A stretch of 64,000 bases of DNA from the NCBI RefSeq assembly GCF_000820505.1, contig NZ_JWJD01000004.1, forward strand, positions 190,955 to 254,954, in the 5' to 3' direction. The DNA comes from Geoalkalibacter ferrihydriticus DSM 17813. Lineage in GTDB: Bacteria; Desulfobacterota; Desulfuromonadia; Desulfuromonadales; Geoalkalibacteraceae. Both the position numbers and the translations under genes were made by a program. Positions 1 through 7,142 of this stretch are shown here, piece by piece. Below the pieces are notes generated by a model. The model was not told where the DNA came from. It saw only the letters and a list, made by a program, of their open reading frames with translations, and did no database searches. How positions within the stretch are numbered: the first letter of the stretch is position 1; each line of letters opens with the position of its first letter.

Positions 1-148
1 CTTCCGCCAGATCGAGGATCTCATTGTGCGCAAACGCCTGAAAGTGCCGGTGCTCACCCTTGAAGGCGACCGGCCCGGCCCCCTCGACGCCCGCAGCCGC
101 ATCCGCATTGAAGGATTTCTCGAAATGCTCAAGGCCCGCAAACCATGA
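1..148 (+). CDS. 2-hydroxyacyl-CoA dehydratase subunit, C-terminal end (partial)
   Basis: Only the last 48 codons lie in the window. The frame starts at base 2 and stops with TGA at 146-148. The tail contains PVLTLEGDRPGPLDARSRIR followed by a helix ending in EMLKARKP. This matches what I know of the C-terminus of HgdB/BadD-type 2-hydroxyacyl-CoA dehydratase subunits, where a short strand, a GD-P-PLD-R loop and a final helix close the domain. The family removes water from 2-hydroxyacyl-CoA, or reduces benzoyl-CoA, using a [4Fe-4S] cluster. The stop overlaps the next start in ATGA, and the next gene is the matching activase, which supports the call. The substrate cannot be told from this fragment. 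Confidence 0.7.
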   Translation, partial: FRQIEDLIVRKRLKVPVLTLEGDRPGPLDARSRIRIEGFLEMLKARKP

Positions 149-921
149 CGACACTCGGAATCGACCTGGGCAGCCGCAAGGTCAAAATCGCCGCTCTGCG
201 GGCAGGCGAAATCCTGTGGCTGCGCGACTTTGACACCATCCCCTTCTACAAGAGCTACGGCGGCCTGCACAAGGGGCACCTGACCATCGACTTTGCCGCG
301 CTGGAATTGTTCCAGGACGGCGATGCGCCCGCGGCGATGGTGGCCACGGGCTACGGCCGCAACACCATCAACCTTCAGGGCGCCCGCGTCATCCCCGAAA
401 TCCAGGCGCATGTCGCCGGCGCGCGCTTCCAGACCGGTTGTGATACGTTCACCCTCATCGACCTGGGCGGCCAGGACACCAAGGTGGCGCGGGTGGAAGA
501 GGGCATTCTTCAGGACTTTCTGATGAACGACAAATGCGCCGCCAGTTCCGGCCGCTATCTTGAAAACATGGCCCAGGTACTCGACATCGACCTTGACGAA
601 CTGGCCCGCTATGCCGATAATCCAGTAGCTCTCGATGCCACCTGCGGTATTTTTGGCGAAAGCGAACTGATCGGCAAAATTGTCGAAGGGCACCCCCTGC
701 CGCACCTGTGTGCCGGCATCAACGCAACCCTGGTCAAGCGGGTAATGCCCATGCTGCGCCGCTTTCCCCAGGACGTACTGTTGGTCACCGGGGGCGTGGC
801 GCGCAACCAGGCATTTCGGCAACTTCTGCAACAGGCCGTCGCGGCCCGCCTGCTGATGCCGCCACACCCGCAGCACAACGGCGCCATCGGCTGCGCGATC
901 CTCGCCTCGACCTCAAGTTGA
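145..921 (+). CDS. acyl-CoA dehydratase activase (BadF/BadG/BcrA/HgdC ATPase family)
   Basis: This 258-residue protein is an ASKHA-fold ATPase that passes one electron, driven by ATP hydrolysis, to the 2-hydroxyacyl-CoA dehydratase encoded just upstream. The phosphate-1 loop is GIDLGSRKVK at the N-terminus. The phosphate-2 region is LIDLGGQDTKV near residue 105. The cluster-binding cysteines of the homodimer are in NDKCAASSGRYLE (about residue 131) and DATCGIFGESELIG (about residue 166). VTGGVARN near residue 215 is the adenosine motif. Length and motif order fit HgdC-type activases. The ATG overlaps the stop of the dehydratase gene, so the two are probably translationally coupled. The activated pathway (amino acid fermentation or aromatic degradation) is not determined here. 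Confidence 0.88.
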   Translation: MTTLGIDLGSRKVKIAALRAGEILWLRDFDTIPFYKSYGGLHKGHLTIDFAALELFQDGDAPAAMVATGYGRNTINLQGARVIPEIQAHVAGARFQTGCDTFTLIDLGGQDTKVARVEEGILQDFLMNDKCAASSGRYLENMAQVLDIDLDELARYADNPVALDATCGIFGESELIGKIVEGHPLPHLCAGINATLVKRVMPMLRRFPQDVLLVTGGVARNQAFRQLLQQAVAARLLMPPHPQHNGAIGCAILASTSS

Positions 922-967
922 ACGACACAACCGACCACACCGCCTCGCACTTTGAAAGGAACACATA

Positions 968-1234
968 ATGAAACTCAAAAAACGCGACATCCTCCTGGTA
1001 ACAATCGGCGCGGCAATCGTTGTCTTTCTTCTGTCCGCCCCGCCTGCAACCACCAACCCGGTCCCATACGACGACACTCACCGGCAGTATTACGACCTGG
1101 CGCGCGATGAAGGCAAAAAATCGGCTGAGAGGTTCTGTGAAGACTGCCACAACCAGGACATGATGCCGCTGCCCGAAGGGCATCCGCCCAAATACCGCTG
1201 CCTGTTCTGCCATAGACTTGAGCGCGACAAATAG
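968..1234 (+). CDS. small membrane-anchored diheme c-type cytochrome-like protein
   Basis: The 88-residue product has one N-terminal hydrophobic segment (about residues 8-25, rich in V, I, L and A). It acts as an uncleaved anchor or signal, followed by a short periplasmic part. Two CxxCH heme-attachment motifs are present: CEDCH near residue 57 and CLFCH near residue 79. It should therefore carry two covalent hemes outside the inner membrane and serve as a small electron carrier. A purine-rich AAAGGA ribosome site sits 10 bases before the ATG. It follows the dehydratase activase by 46 bases and precedes a parvulin gene. I recognise no named family; it belongs with the short multiheme cytochromes common in Geobacter relatives. 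Confidence 0.75.
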   Translation: MKLKKRDILLVTIGAAIVVFLLSAPPATTNPVPYDDTHRQYYDLARDEGKKSAERFCEDCHNQDMMPLPEGHPPKYRCLFCHRLERDK

Positions 1235-1613
1235 CCATTCACCGCCATTTGCCGACACGTGGCCGGTCCTTTGGCGGATCGACTCGGCCGACAACCCGAG
1301 CACAGAGTGGCCACAAAACCGTTGCCCCTTTTTAACATTAAATTTCGCCCCGCTTCTTTATTGAAAACGCTTTCATCTCTCAGAAAAACAAACGGGCAAG
1401 AAAAGAAAAAGATTAACAGGCCCGAACACTTAGAAAATCGACCACGGGGAACACCAGCACGCCCCTTGAGCTTGACCACTTACCGAAGCCGTCGGCAGCA
1501 TGGCGAAAACTTCCTCGGCCATCTTGCGGTTTTTTGTCTGGCACATTAAGTTCATAACCGACAGCGTATGCCCTGCGGACTTCCAACACACGGCAAAAGG
1601 TTTGACTCAAATC
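1235..1613 (+). other. intergenic stretch with no gene found
   Basis: About 380 bases between the diheme protein and the parvulin gene. The middle is AT-rich and the end contains in-frame codons upstream of the chosen parvulin start. No convincing coding frame, RNA gene or strong promoter was recognised. Confidence 0.4.
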
Positions 1614-2630
1614 ATGACTCAGCAAAACACCCATCACGCACAGACCGGCAGCCTCGCGACCTTTTTCGCCCCCCTACTAGTGGCGGCGCTGGCCTGCATT
1701 CTCGTGGCGACCGCTGCAAAGGCCGCCGACGACACCCGCGAAGTTGCCGCGCGCGTCAATGGCGCCCCCATTTACATGGACCAGGTAACCCCTCTGGTTG
1801 AGAGCCAGTTGCAGCGCAATCCGCGCATCGCCGAGCAGGCCAGGGGAGAAGCCCTGCTGCACGACATGCATATGAGGGCCTTGAATCAACTGATTGATGT
1901 TGAGTTGCTTTACCAGGCAGGAAGCGAAATCGAGATTCCGGATGCTCAGGAACAGATCGCGGCCTATGTCGACCACTATCGCGCCAACAACCTGACCGCG
2001 AATCTGAGTGAAGAGCAAATGCATGCGGCGGCTCATCGCCAGGTTCAAGTCAACGCTTACTACCTCAGCCGGGGCCTTGATGATCCCGAGGTGCCCGAAG
2101 AGCGAATCCGCGCCTTTTTCGAACAGAACAAGCAGGACTTCACCCAGCAGCCATCCATCGAGGTCCGCCACATCCTGATCAAAGCAGATCCCGATGGGCC
2201 GGACGAAGATACGGCAAAAGCCCGAGGGCGCATGCAGGAAGCGCTGGATCGCTTGAATCAGGGTGAGGACTTTTCCAAGGTCGCACAGGATCTTTCTGAG
2301 TGTGCGAGCGCCGCCGAGGGTGGCCATCTTGGCCATGTCGAGCGAGGAAGCATGCCGCCGGAATTCATCGATGCCGGATTTTCCCTGCCCGTCGGTGACC
2401 TGAGCCGCGTTGTTCAGACCCGCTTTGGTTTTCACGTTCTCCAGGTTCTTGACAAAAATCCCGGCGGCGCGCCGTCTTACGAAGACATGCGCGATTTCTA
2501 CCGGACGTTTTTGCAAAAGCAGTTGCGCGAAGAATTGCTCGCCCAGGAATTTGCCCTGCTCCGTGAGCGGGCCGAGATCGAAATTTATCTGCCGCAGCGC
2601 GCCACCACGCCCATGCGCGGCACACGCTGA
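1614..2630 (+). CDS. secreted parvulin-type peptidyl-prolyl isomerase (PpiC/SurA-like)
   Basis: A 338-residue periplasmic folding factor that isomerises prolyl bonds. I chose ATG 1614, not the in-frame codon at 1500: it gives a proper signal sequence (hydrophobic AALACILVATAAKA, then DDTRE) and has AAAAGG upstream. Residues about 40-170 form the helical SurA_N-type chaperone domain, with INGAPIYM-like VNGAPIYMDQ at its start. The parvulin domain follows at about 180-285, with IEVRHILIKA, FSKVAQDLSECASAAEGGHLG, MPPEFIDAGFSL and RFGFHVLQVLDK as its signature strands. The gene lies before a GEMM-controlled cytochrome gene. Comparable PPIases occur next to extracellular cytochrome genes in Geobacter, so help in cytochrome maturation is plausible but inferred. 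Confidence 0.85.
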   Translation: MTQQNTHHAQTGSLATFFAPLLVAALACILVATAAKAADDTREVAARVNGAPIYMDQVTPLVESQLQRNPRIAEQARGEALLHDMHMRALNQLIDVELLYQAGSEIEIPDAQEQIAAYVDHYRANNLTANLSEEQMHAAAHRQVQVNAYYLSRGLDDPEVPEERIRAFFEQNKQDFTQQPSIEVRHILIKADPDGPDEDTAKARGRMQEALDRLNQGEDFSKVAQDLSECASAAEGGHLGHVERGSMPPEFIDAGFSLPVGDLSRVVQTRFGFHVLQVLDKNPGGAPSYEDMRDFYRTFLQKQLREELLAQEFALLRERAEIEIYLPQRATTPMRGTR

Positions 2631-2656
2631 GCCGGCTCAAAAGTCTAGTGAGTGTA

Positions 2657-2685
2657 TTGACAAACTGAGCATTACGGACGATACT
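2657..2685 (+). promoter_or_regulatory. sigma70-type promoter for the riboswitch-cytochrome transcript
   Basis: TTGACA at 2657-2662 and GATACT at 2680-2685 are separated by 17 bases. Transcription would start near 2692, directly in front of the GEMM aptamer. Confidence 0.65.
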
Positions 2686-2700
2686 TCAGCCTATCCGTCT

Positions 2701-2789
2701 TGCTCGACCACAGTCGGACAAAGCCAAACCCGTCGCGAGGCGGGGACGGAAAGCCACGGGTCTCTTGCAGACAGCCGGGTTGCCCTTCA
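2701..2789 (+). promoter_or_regulatory. GEMM-I riboswitch (cyclic dinucleotide aptamer, probably the cGAMP subclass)
   Basis: The order of conserved pieces fits the GEMM-I aptamer. There is a GCCAAACC box at 2723-2730, a hairpin closed by a GCGA tetraloop (2734-2737), then GGACGGAAAGCCACGGGTCT as the second conserved strand, and an ACAGCCGGGTTGCC strand at the 3' side. The bases just 5' of the first box are AAA (2720-2722), where the c-di-GMP aptamer Vc2 has AGG. An A at the position equivalent to Vc2 G20 is the known mark of the GEMM-Ib class that senses 3',3'-cGAMP in Geobacter and controls cytochrome genes. The 3' strand overlaps the terminator stem, so ligand binding would favour read-through into the octaheme cytochrome gene. 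My alignment is by eye. Confidence 0.75.
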
Positions 2790-2820
2790 GCAGAAAGGGG
2801 CAACCCGGCTGTTTTTTTTT
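2772..2820 (+). terminator. intrinsic terminator of the GEMM riboswitch
   Basis: A 14-base perfect stem (2772-2785 with 2798-2811) is followed by nine T (2812-2820). The 5' arm is shared with the aptamer's last strand, which gives a terminator/anti-terminator switch about 215 bases before the cytochrome start. Confidence 0.85.
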
Positions 2821-3035
2821 GGTTCCGTTTCATAACCGGCGATTCGGACAATTGATCTTTCAGGGCAAAATTACACAAAGGAGGTGAACCCAAGCAGTTC
2901 GACCACACCCGAAAACCCATTTCTGCAATCAGTGTCACTGCCATTTTTAAGTTGTAACTGTCATTGGTCTATCTTTGCTGCTGTACCGTCTCATCAATGA
3001 ATGTCTCTGAACAAGGACACAAGGGAGTAAAGGGT

Positions 3036-4652
3036 ATGAAAAAAAACATTACTAAAGTTCTGGCTTTTGCCGCCGTCCTGGCCTTCAGCCTGGTCGCCAC
3101 CACCCAGGCAGCGGTACCGCCTCCGCCGGCCAACCAATTCGTCGGCTTTCCCGACACCGTCTTCGCCAATGTTTCAGAAGCCGACTGCCGCGCCTGCCAC
3201 GGCGCCACGCCGCCTGAAGGCGTACCGGTCGACACGACCTATCTGCCGGATCGCCACCACCTGCTGATCGGTACGGCGATCCCGCCCAACAGCGTCGTGC
3301 CCCATCCGGAATTCGGCACCTCCTACATGTGCTTCAGCTGTCACGGACTGACGATGACCGGCACGGATCCCGGCAACGAATTTGAATTCGACGAATTCCG
3401 CAATTGCTCCACCTGCCATACCGACGCCTCGCCTCACCACCTGACCAGCGCTGCCCAGATCGGCGACTGCCGCATTTGCCACGGCGCGGTGGTCGACAAC
3501 GGCCTGCTTCCGGAAAACCGCGAAGTCCGCAACGGCGTCGAAGTTCCCGTGTGGCTGCCCACCTACAATCCCAGCCTGATCACCCCTTGGCCGAGCCGCA
3601 AAAACGGCGACTCGGCCTCGGCGGGCAACTGCACCTTCTGCCACGCACCCAGCCCGCAGCAGGCGACGGGGTTGAATCGCGGATTTGCCATCGACCCGAT
3701 GAGCGGCGTCATGGTCTACAACAACGCCGACACGCATCATCTTCCCGGCTTTATGGGTGACAATGCGGACGCCAAATGCTCCTGGTGCCACCCCGGCGGC
3801 TCGCCTTTCCCGATCAATGCCATGAGCATCCGGACCTGCCAGAACTGCCACGGCATCCCCTCGCTGCACAACATTCAGTATGACAATACCGGCGACGGCA
3901 TCATGCCCGGCCAGATGGATCCCTGGTACGGCCATATCGGCAACAACCTCGACTGCATGGGTTGCCACGCCTCTTCCGCTTTCGGCGCCTCCGCCGCGGA
4001 CATCGGCAATACCGTACCGCAGATCAACAGCATGACCAGCTATGTCATCATCGAGGGCACGGAAGTCGATGTTGAACTGAGCGGTTTCGGCTTCATCAGC
4101 CGCACTTTTGCGGGCAATGAATACGTCGCGACAGTGGTCCTTACGGACAAATCCGGCACTACCTATGAGCTGGCGCCCAAGTCCGTTTCGCCCACCAGCA
4201 TCGAAGTGACCGTTCCTGCCTATCTGCCCGCCGCCACCTATCGCGTGGTGGCCCAGAAGGCCGACAAGGTTTCCAGGCCCGAGATTCTGGTCATCAAGCC
4301 CCTGGTGGCCATTGACAGCGCCGACATTCAAAACAACGGCGACATCGTCATTGCCGGTCAGGGCTTCGGCATTGAGCCCCCGCAGAACGTCCGCAACCTG
4401 GGCGTCGAAGTCGCAGGCGCCAAAGCTCAGGTGCTTTCCTGGAACGAGGACCGCATCGTCGTTTCCGCCGCCAACGCTCAGGCAGGTCAGACGGTTGAAG
4501 TTCTCTCCACCTTTGCCGTGTCCACACAGCTGACCGGCGAAGCTGCTCCTCCCGTTGTCGAGGAGCCTCCCGTTGTCGAGCCTCCCGCAGACAAAAACCG
4601 CGGCCGCAGCAAGGCCGACGAAAAGTCCAACAGCAGCAGAAGAGGGCGCTAA
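3036..4652 (+). CDS. secreted octaheme c-type cytochrome with C-terminal IPT/TIG-like domains
   Basis: A 538-residue exported electron-transfer protein. ATG 3036 is preferred over earlier in-frame codons because it gives a standard signal peptide (KKNITKVLAFAAVLAFSLV, then TQA) and follows AAGGGAG. Eight CxxCH motifs lie between residues about 50 and 310: CRACH, CFSCH, CSTCH, CRICH, CTFCH, CSWCH, CQNCH and CMGCH. Residues about 325-505 carry no heme motifs but have two repeated beta-rich segments (SGFGFISRTF and AGQGFGIEPP mark equivalent turns), typical of IPT/TIG folds. The end is Pro/Glu-rich, then basic. The protein is probably on the cell surface or in the periplasm, for extracellular electron transfer. 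It is controlled by the GEMM riboswitch upstream. Confidence 0.85.
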   Translation: MKKNITKVLAFAAVLAFSLVATTQAAVPPPPANQFVGFPDTVFANVSEADCRACHGATPPEGVPVDTTYLPDRHHLLIGTAIPPNSVVPHPEFGTSYMCFSCHGLTMTGTDPGNEFEFDEFRNCSTCHTDASPHHLTSAAQIGDCRICHGAVVDNGLLPENREVRNGVEVPVWLPTYNPSLITPWPSRKNGDSASAGNCTFCHAPSPQQATGLNRGFAIDPMSGVMVYNNADTHHLPGFMGDNADAKCSWCHPGGSPFPINAMSIRTCQNCHGIPSLHNIQYDNTGDGIMPGQMDPWYGHIGNNLDCMGCHASSAFGASAADIGNTVPQINSMTSYVIIEGTEVDVELSGFGFISRTFAGNEYVATVVLTDKSGTTYELAPKSVSPTSIEVTVPAYLPAATYRVVAQKADKVSRPEILVIKPLVAIDSADIQNNGDIVIAGQGFGIEPPQNVRNLGVEVAGAKAQVLSWNEDRIVVSAANAQAGQTVEVLSTFAVSTQLTGEAAPPVVEEPPVVEPPADKNRGRSKADEKSNSSRRGR

Positions 4653-4708
4653 GGCGTTAGCCGCACCTCAGAACCTTAAATGTTCAAAATTATTCTGATA
4701 TGAGCCAT

Positions 4709-4738
4709 GGGGGGACGTTAAAGCGTCCCCCCGTTTTT
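4709..4738 (+). terminator. intrinsic terminator after the octaheme cytochrome
   Basis: GGGGGGACG (4709-4717) pairs with CGTCCCCCC (4724-4732) across a six-base loop, followed by G and five T. Confidence 0.85.
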
Positions 4739-4789
4739 CTTGCCGGACCACCCTGGAAGCTTTAACCCCTTACGGGAGTCTCACCCAAC

Positions 4790-6064
4790 ATGAAAATTTT
4801 TCCCTTGGCACTTTTTGTCCTGGGCTTGCTCGTTTTTTTTCCTGCCGCTCAGACCCAAGCCACGCAGACAAAGGAATATCTGGTCGGCTTTCACAGCCCT
4901 GCCCTGGCCGCTGAACAAGGCAAAGCACTCGGCAAGGATCGCCGCAGCAACCGCAGCATGCGCAGGCTGCCTATCCTCACCCTGGCCCTTGATGAAGCCG
5001 AGGCCGAGGCGTTGGGCCGCAACCCAGGGGTCGCCTATATCGAAGAAAACCGTTGGGTGCAGGCCATCGATCCGACCCTGGGAGCCGAGTATTCCAACAG
5101 CTGGGGAGTTACCCACATCGGCGGCATGAGTGTGCATGAGAAGGGCTATTTCGGCCAGGGCGTGCGTATTGCGGTTCTCGATACCGGCATCGACTACACG
5201 CATCCGGACCTGATGTTTCGCTATGCCGGCGGCTACAATTTCGTGTTCGACGATGCCGACCCCATGGATGATAGCTCCAGCAGTCACGGCACCCATACCG
5301 CCGGCATTATCGCCGCAGAGCTCAACGGCATCGGAGTGGTGGGGGTCGCGCCGCGTGCGCGTCTCTATGGCGTCAAGGTGCTGGACGGCGCGGGGTTCGG
5401 TACACTGGAGTGGCTGATTGCGGGTATCGACTGGGCCATAGACAACCAGATGGACATCATCAACCTGAGCCTCGCCTTCGATTTAGACTCCCCCGCCGTC
5501 CGCGACGCTTGTGATCGCGCCTTTGCCGCCGGAATCCTGCTGGTTGCCGCCGCCGGAAACACCAATGGCTCCGCCGCCCTGTATCCCGCCGCCTACGATT
5601 CGGTCATTGCGGTCAACGCCACCTCCGGCGACGATCAGCTCGCCGCTATCTCCGCCATCGATCCCCGCATCGAACTGGCGGCCCCCGGTGTTGATGTCGT
5701 GTCCACCGCGCGCGGCAATGAATACCTCTCCCACATCGGCACCTCGCAGGCCGCGCCGCATGTCACCGGTGTCGCCGCGCTGATTCTCGCCGCCGGCATC
5801 GAGGATGCCAACAACGATGGACGCCTGGCGGACGACGTGCGCCTGCGCTTGCAGCAGACCGCCGTGTCTTTGGGGGAAGCCGGTCGCGATTCTTTCTACG
5901 GATTTGGGCGGGTCGATGCCGTAGCCGCACTTGAACTTGCAACCGCTCCGCCCCCGCCCGCCCCCGTCGTCAAAGAAAAGAAGGAAAAAAGACTCAAGCG
6001 GGCGGAAATTATCCGGACCGTCCCCCCAGGCCCTGGAAAATCCCACCCGGCGCGCTCCCGCTGA
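4790..6064 (+). CDS. secreted subtilisin-like serine protease (S8 family)
   Basis: The 424-residue product has a signal peptide (FPLALFVLGLLVFFPAAQTQA) and an inhibitor-like propeptide (about residues 25-95, with EYLVGFH and VAYIEENRWVQA). The catalytic triad is visible: Asp in VLDTGIDYTHPDL (about 131), His in SHGTHTAGIIAA (about 167) and Ser in GTSQAAPHVTGVAALIL (about 317). The oxyanion Asn is in LVAAAGNTNGSA. The C-terminus after about residue 390 is Pro/Lys-rich, which may be a linker or cell-wall-facing tail. It probably degrades or processes extracellular protein. ACGGGAG lies 11 bases before the ATG. The gene stands alone between two terminators. Confidence 0.9.
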   Translation: MKIFPLALFVLGLLVFFPAAQTQATQTKEYLVGFHSPALAAEQGKALGKDRRSNRSMRRLPILTLALDEAEAEALGRNPGVAYIEENRWVQAIDPTLGAEYSNSWGVTHIGGMSVHEKGYFGQGVRIAVLDTGIDYTHPDLMFRYAGGYNFVFDDADPMDDSSSSHGTHTAGIIAAELNGIGVVGVAPRARLYGVKVLDGAGFGTLEWLIAGIDWAIDNQMDIINLSLAFDLDSPAVRDACDRAFAAGILLVAAAGNTNGSAALYPAAYDSVIAVNATSGDDQLAAISAIDPRIELAAPGVDVVSTARGNEYLSHIGTSQAAPHVTGVAALILAAGIEDANNDGRLADDVRLRLQQTAVSLGEAGRDSFYGFGRVDAVAALELATAPPPPAPVVKEKKEKRLKRAEIIRTVPPGPGKSHPARSR

Positions 6065-6111
6065 ACCCGCCTGCCGCCCTGGTGAGGCCGCACTTGCCTC
6101 GACGAAAAAAA

Positions 6112-6136
6112 GCCGCTCCTTCCGAGCGGCTTTTTT
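6112..6136 (+). terminator. intrinsic terminator after the protease gene
   Basis: GCCGCTC (6112-6118) pairs with GAGCGGC (6124-6130), followed by six T. The A-run before the stem means it could also work on the minus strand, for nikR. Confidence 0.85.
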
Positions 6137-6149
6137 CGTTTCAACAAAC

Positions 6150-6283
6150 GTAACTATTCAGCGGCAACGTCCGACGGTACCGCAGGGTGCGGCAGTTGAG
6201 TGCTGCGGCAAATGTTTGAGCCGCAGGTGATTTTTTGCCGCACGCGATGCCGCCGTACCCTGCGGTGCATGCTGAACAGTTAC
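6150..6283. mobile_element. 134-bp imperfect palindrome, MITE-like
   Basis: The ends GTAACTATTCAGC (6150-6162) and GCTGAACAGTTAC (6271-6283) are inverted repeats matching at 12 of 13 positions. Inside them, ACCGCAGGGTGCGGC and its near complement around GCCGTACCCTGCGGT continue the pairing. The middle has no open frame. A non-coding palindrome with defined terminal inverted repeats suggests a MITE or the remains of an insertion sequence. No parent transposase is in the window. Confidence 0.5.
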
Positions 6284-6440
6284 CTAACTTATTCAGTTGC
6301 AAGCAATGCTTGCGCGGCCGGCGCTGAATGCGAAACAATTTCTCTGCAAATTGACGTATTTCGTCACGGAACCCGCGGATATTGAGAGAGGCGAAAAACG
6401 CGAACTTTCTTCGCCGCGCCGTTGCGACGCAAGACAACCC

Positions 6441-6860
6441 TCAGAGCAACCCCTTGCCGGTGGTCGTTGTCACCAGCTTGCCGTGCTTGACGCCCTTGGT
6501 GCCGATGAGTTCGTCGGCCAGGCGCCGCACTTCGCCGACCCTGCCTTTGACCACCACCACCTCAAGACAGTGGTGGGTATCGAGGTGGACATGCAGAGCC
6601 GAGATAATGGCGTCATGATGGCTGTGCTGCTGCTCGGTGAGTTTGTCGGCGAGATCGCGGGTGTGATGATCGTAAACCAGGGTGACCGTGCCGACCGTTT
6701 CTTCATTTTCGTCGGCCCACTGCTGTTCGACCAGGGCGTTGCGAATCAGATCGCGAATGGCTTCAGAACGATTGCTGTAGCCCTTGTCTGCAATCAGGTC
6801 GTCAAAGCGCTGCAACAACCGATCGTCGATGGATATACCGAAGCGGATGGTTTCGGACAT
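6441..6860 (-). CDS. nikR: nickel-responsive transcriptional regulator NikR
   Basis: A 139-residue ribbon-helix-helix repressor. The N-terminal RHH domain is about residues 1-50 ([20 protein letters not shown], then [11 protein letters not shown]). The C-terminal ACT-like nickel-binding domain follows. Its ligands match the known NikR site: His in [11 protein letters not shown], and the H-x-H and Cys of [18 protein letters not shown]. The start was set at ATG 6860 because of the GGAGG site just upstream and because the N-terminus then matches the family. Nickel-loaded NikR normally represses nickel uptake genes. A candidate operator lies in front of the ECF nickel transporter at 10092-10118, about 3.2 kb away. 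Confidence 0.93.
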   Translation of the reverse strand: MSETIRFGISIDDRLLQRFDDLIADKGYSNRSEAIRDLIRNALVEQQWADENEETVGTVTLVYDHHTRDLADKLTEQQHSHHDAIISALHVHLDTHHCLEVVVVKGRVGEVRRLADELIGTKGVKHGKLVTTTTGKGLL

Positions 6861-7056
6861 GGCGAACCTCCAGGTGGGGATAAACGAACGAATTTTTCTA
6901 GCACGCCCGCCGCCAGGGGTCAAGGGCGCAAGATCCATGGAGAAATTCCTTCCCGTGGGTCATTCGCTCAGGCCTTATCCACAGGCTGTCCACCGCAGGA
7001 TCACAACATCTGGTGCCCCGAACACAACTTCTAATCTACATCTTGGGTTTTTTGCC

Positions 7057-7084
7057 TTGACTCACAGCGACTCTGTGCTAAATT
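7057..7084 (+). promoter_or_regulatory. candidate promoter for nrdD
   Basis: TTGACT (7057-7062) and TAAATT (7079-7084) are 16 bases apart, about 50 bases before the nrdD start. GAGGGAG precedes the ATG as ribosome site. I looked for a clear NrdR box and did not find one. Confidence 0.45.
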
Positions 7085-7142
7085 CAGCCAGTTGCCAAAG
7101 CGCCGCGGGGCGCCGTGAGTCCAACAGAGGGAGTTTGTAACT

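Noticed and set aside
2821-3035. Earlier in-frame start for the octaheme cytochrome near 2964
   Set aside because: That start lacks a ribosome site and would put 24 residues before a perfect signal peptide; ATG 3036 follows AAGGGAG.
7000-7142. NrdR box upstream of nrdD
   Set aside because: Only partial ACACAAC-like strings are present, without a convincing pair at the needed spacing.
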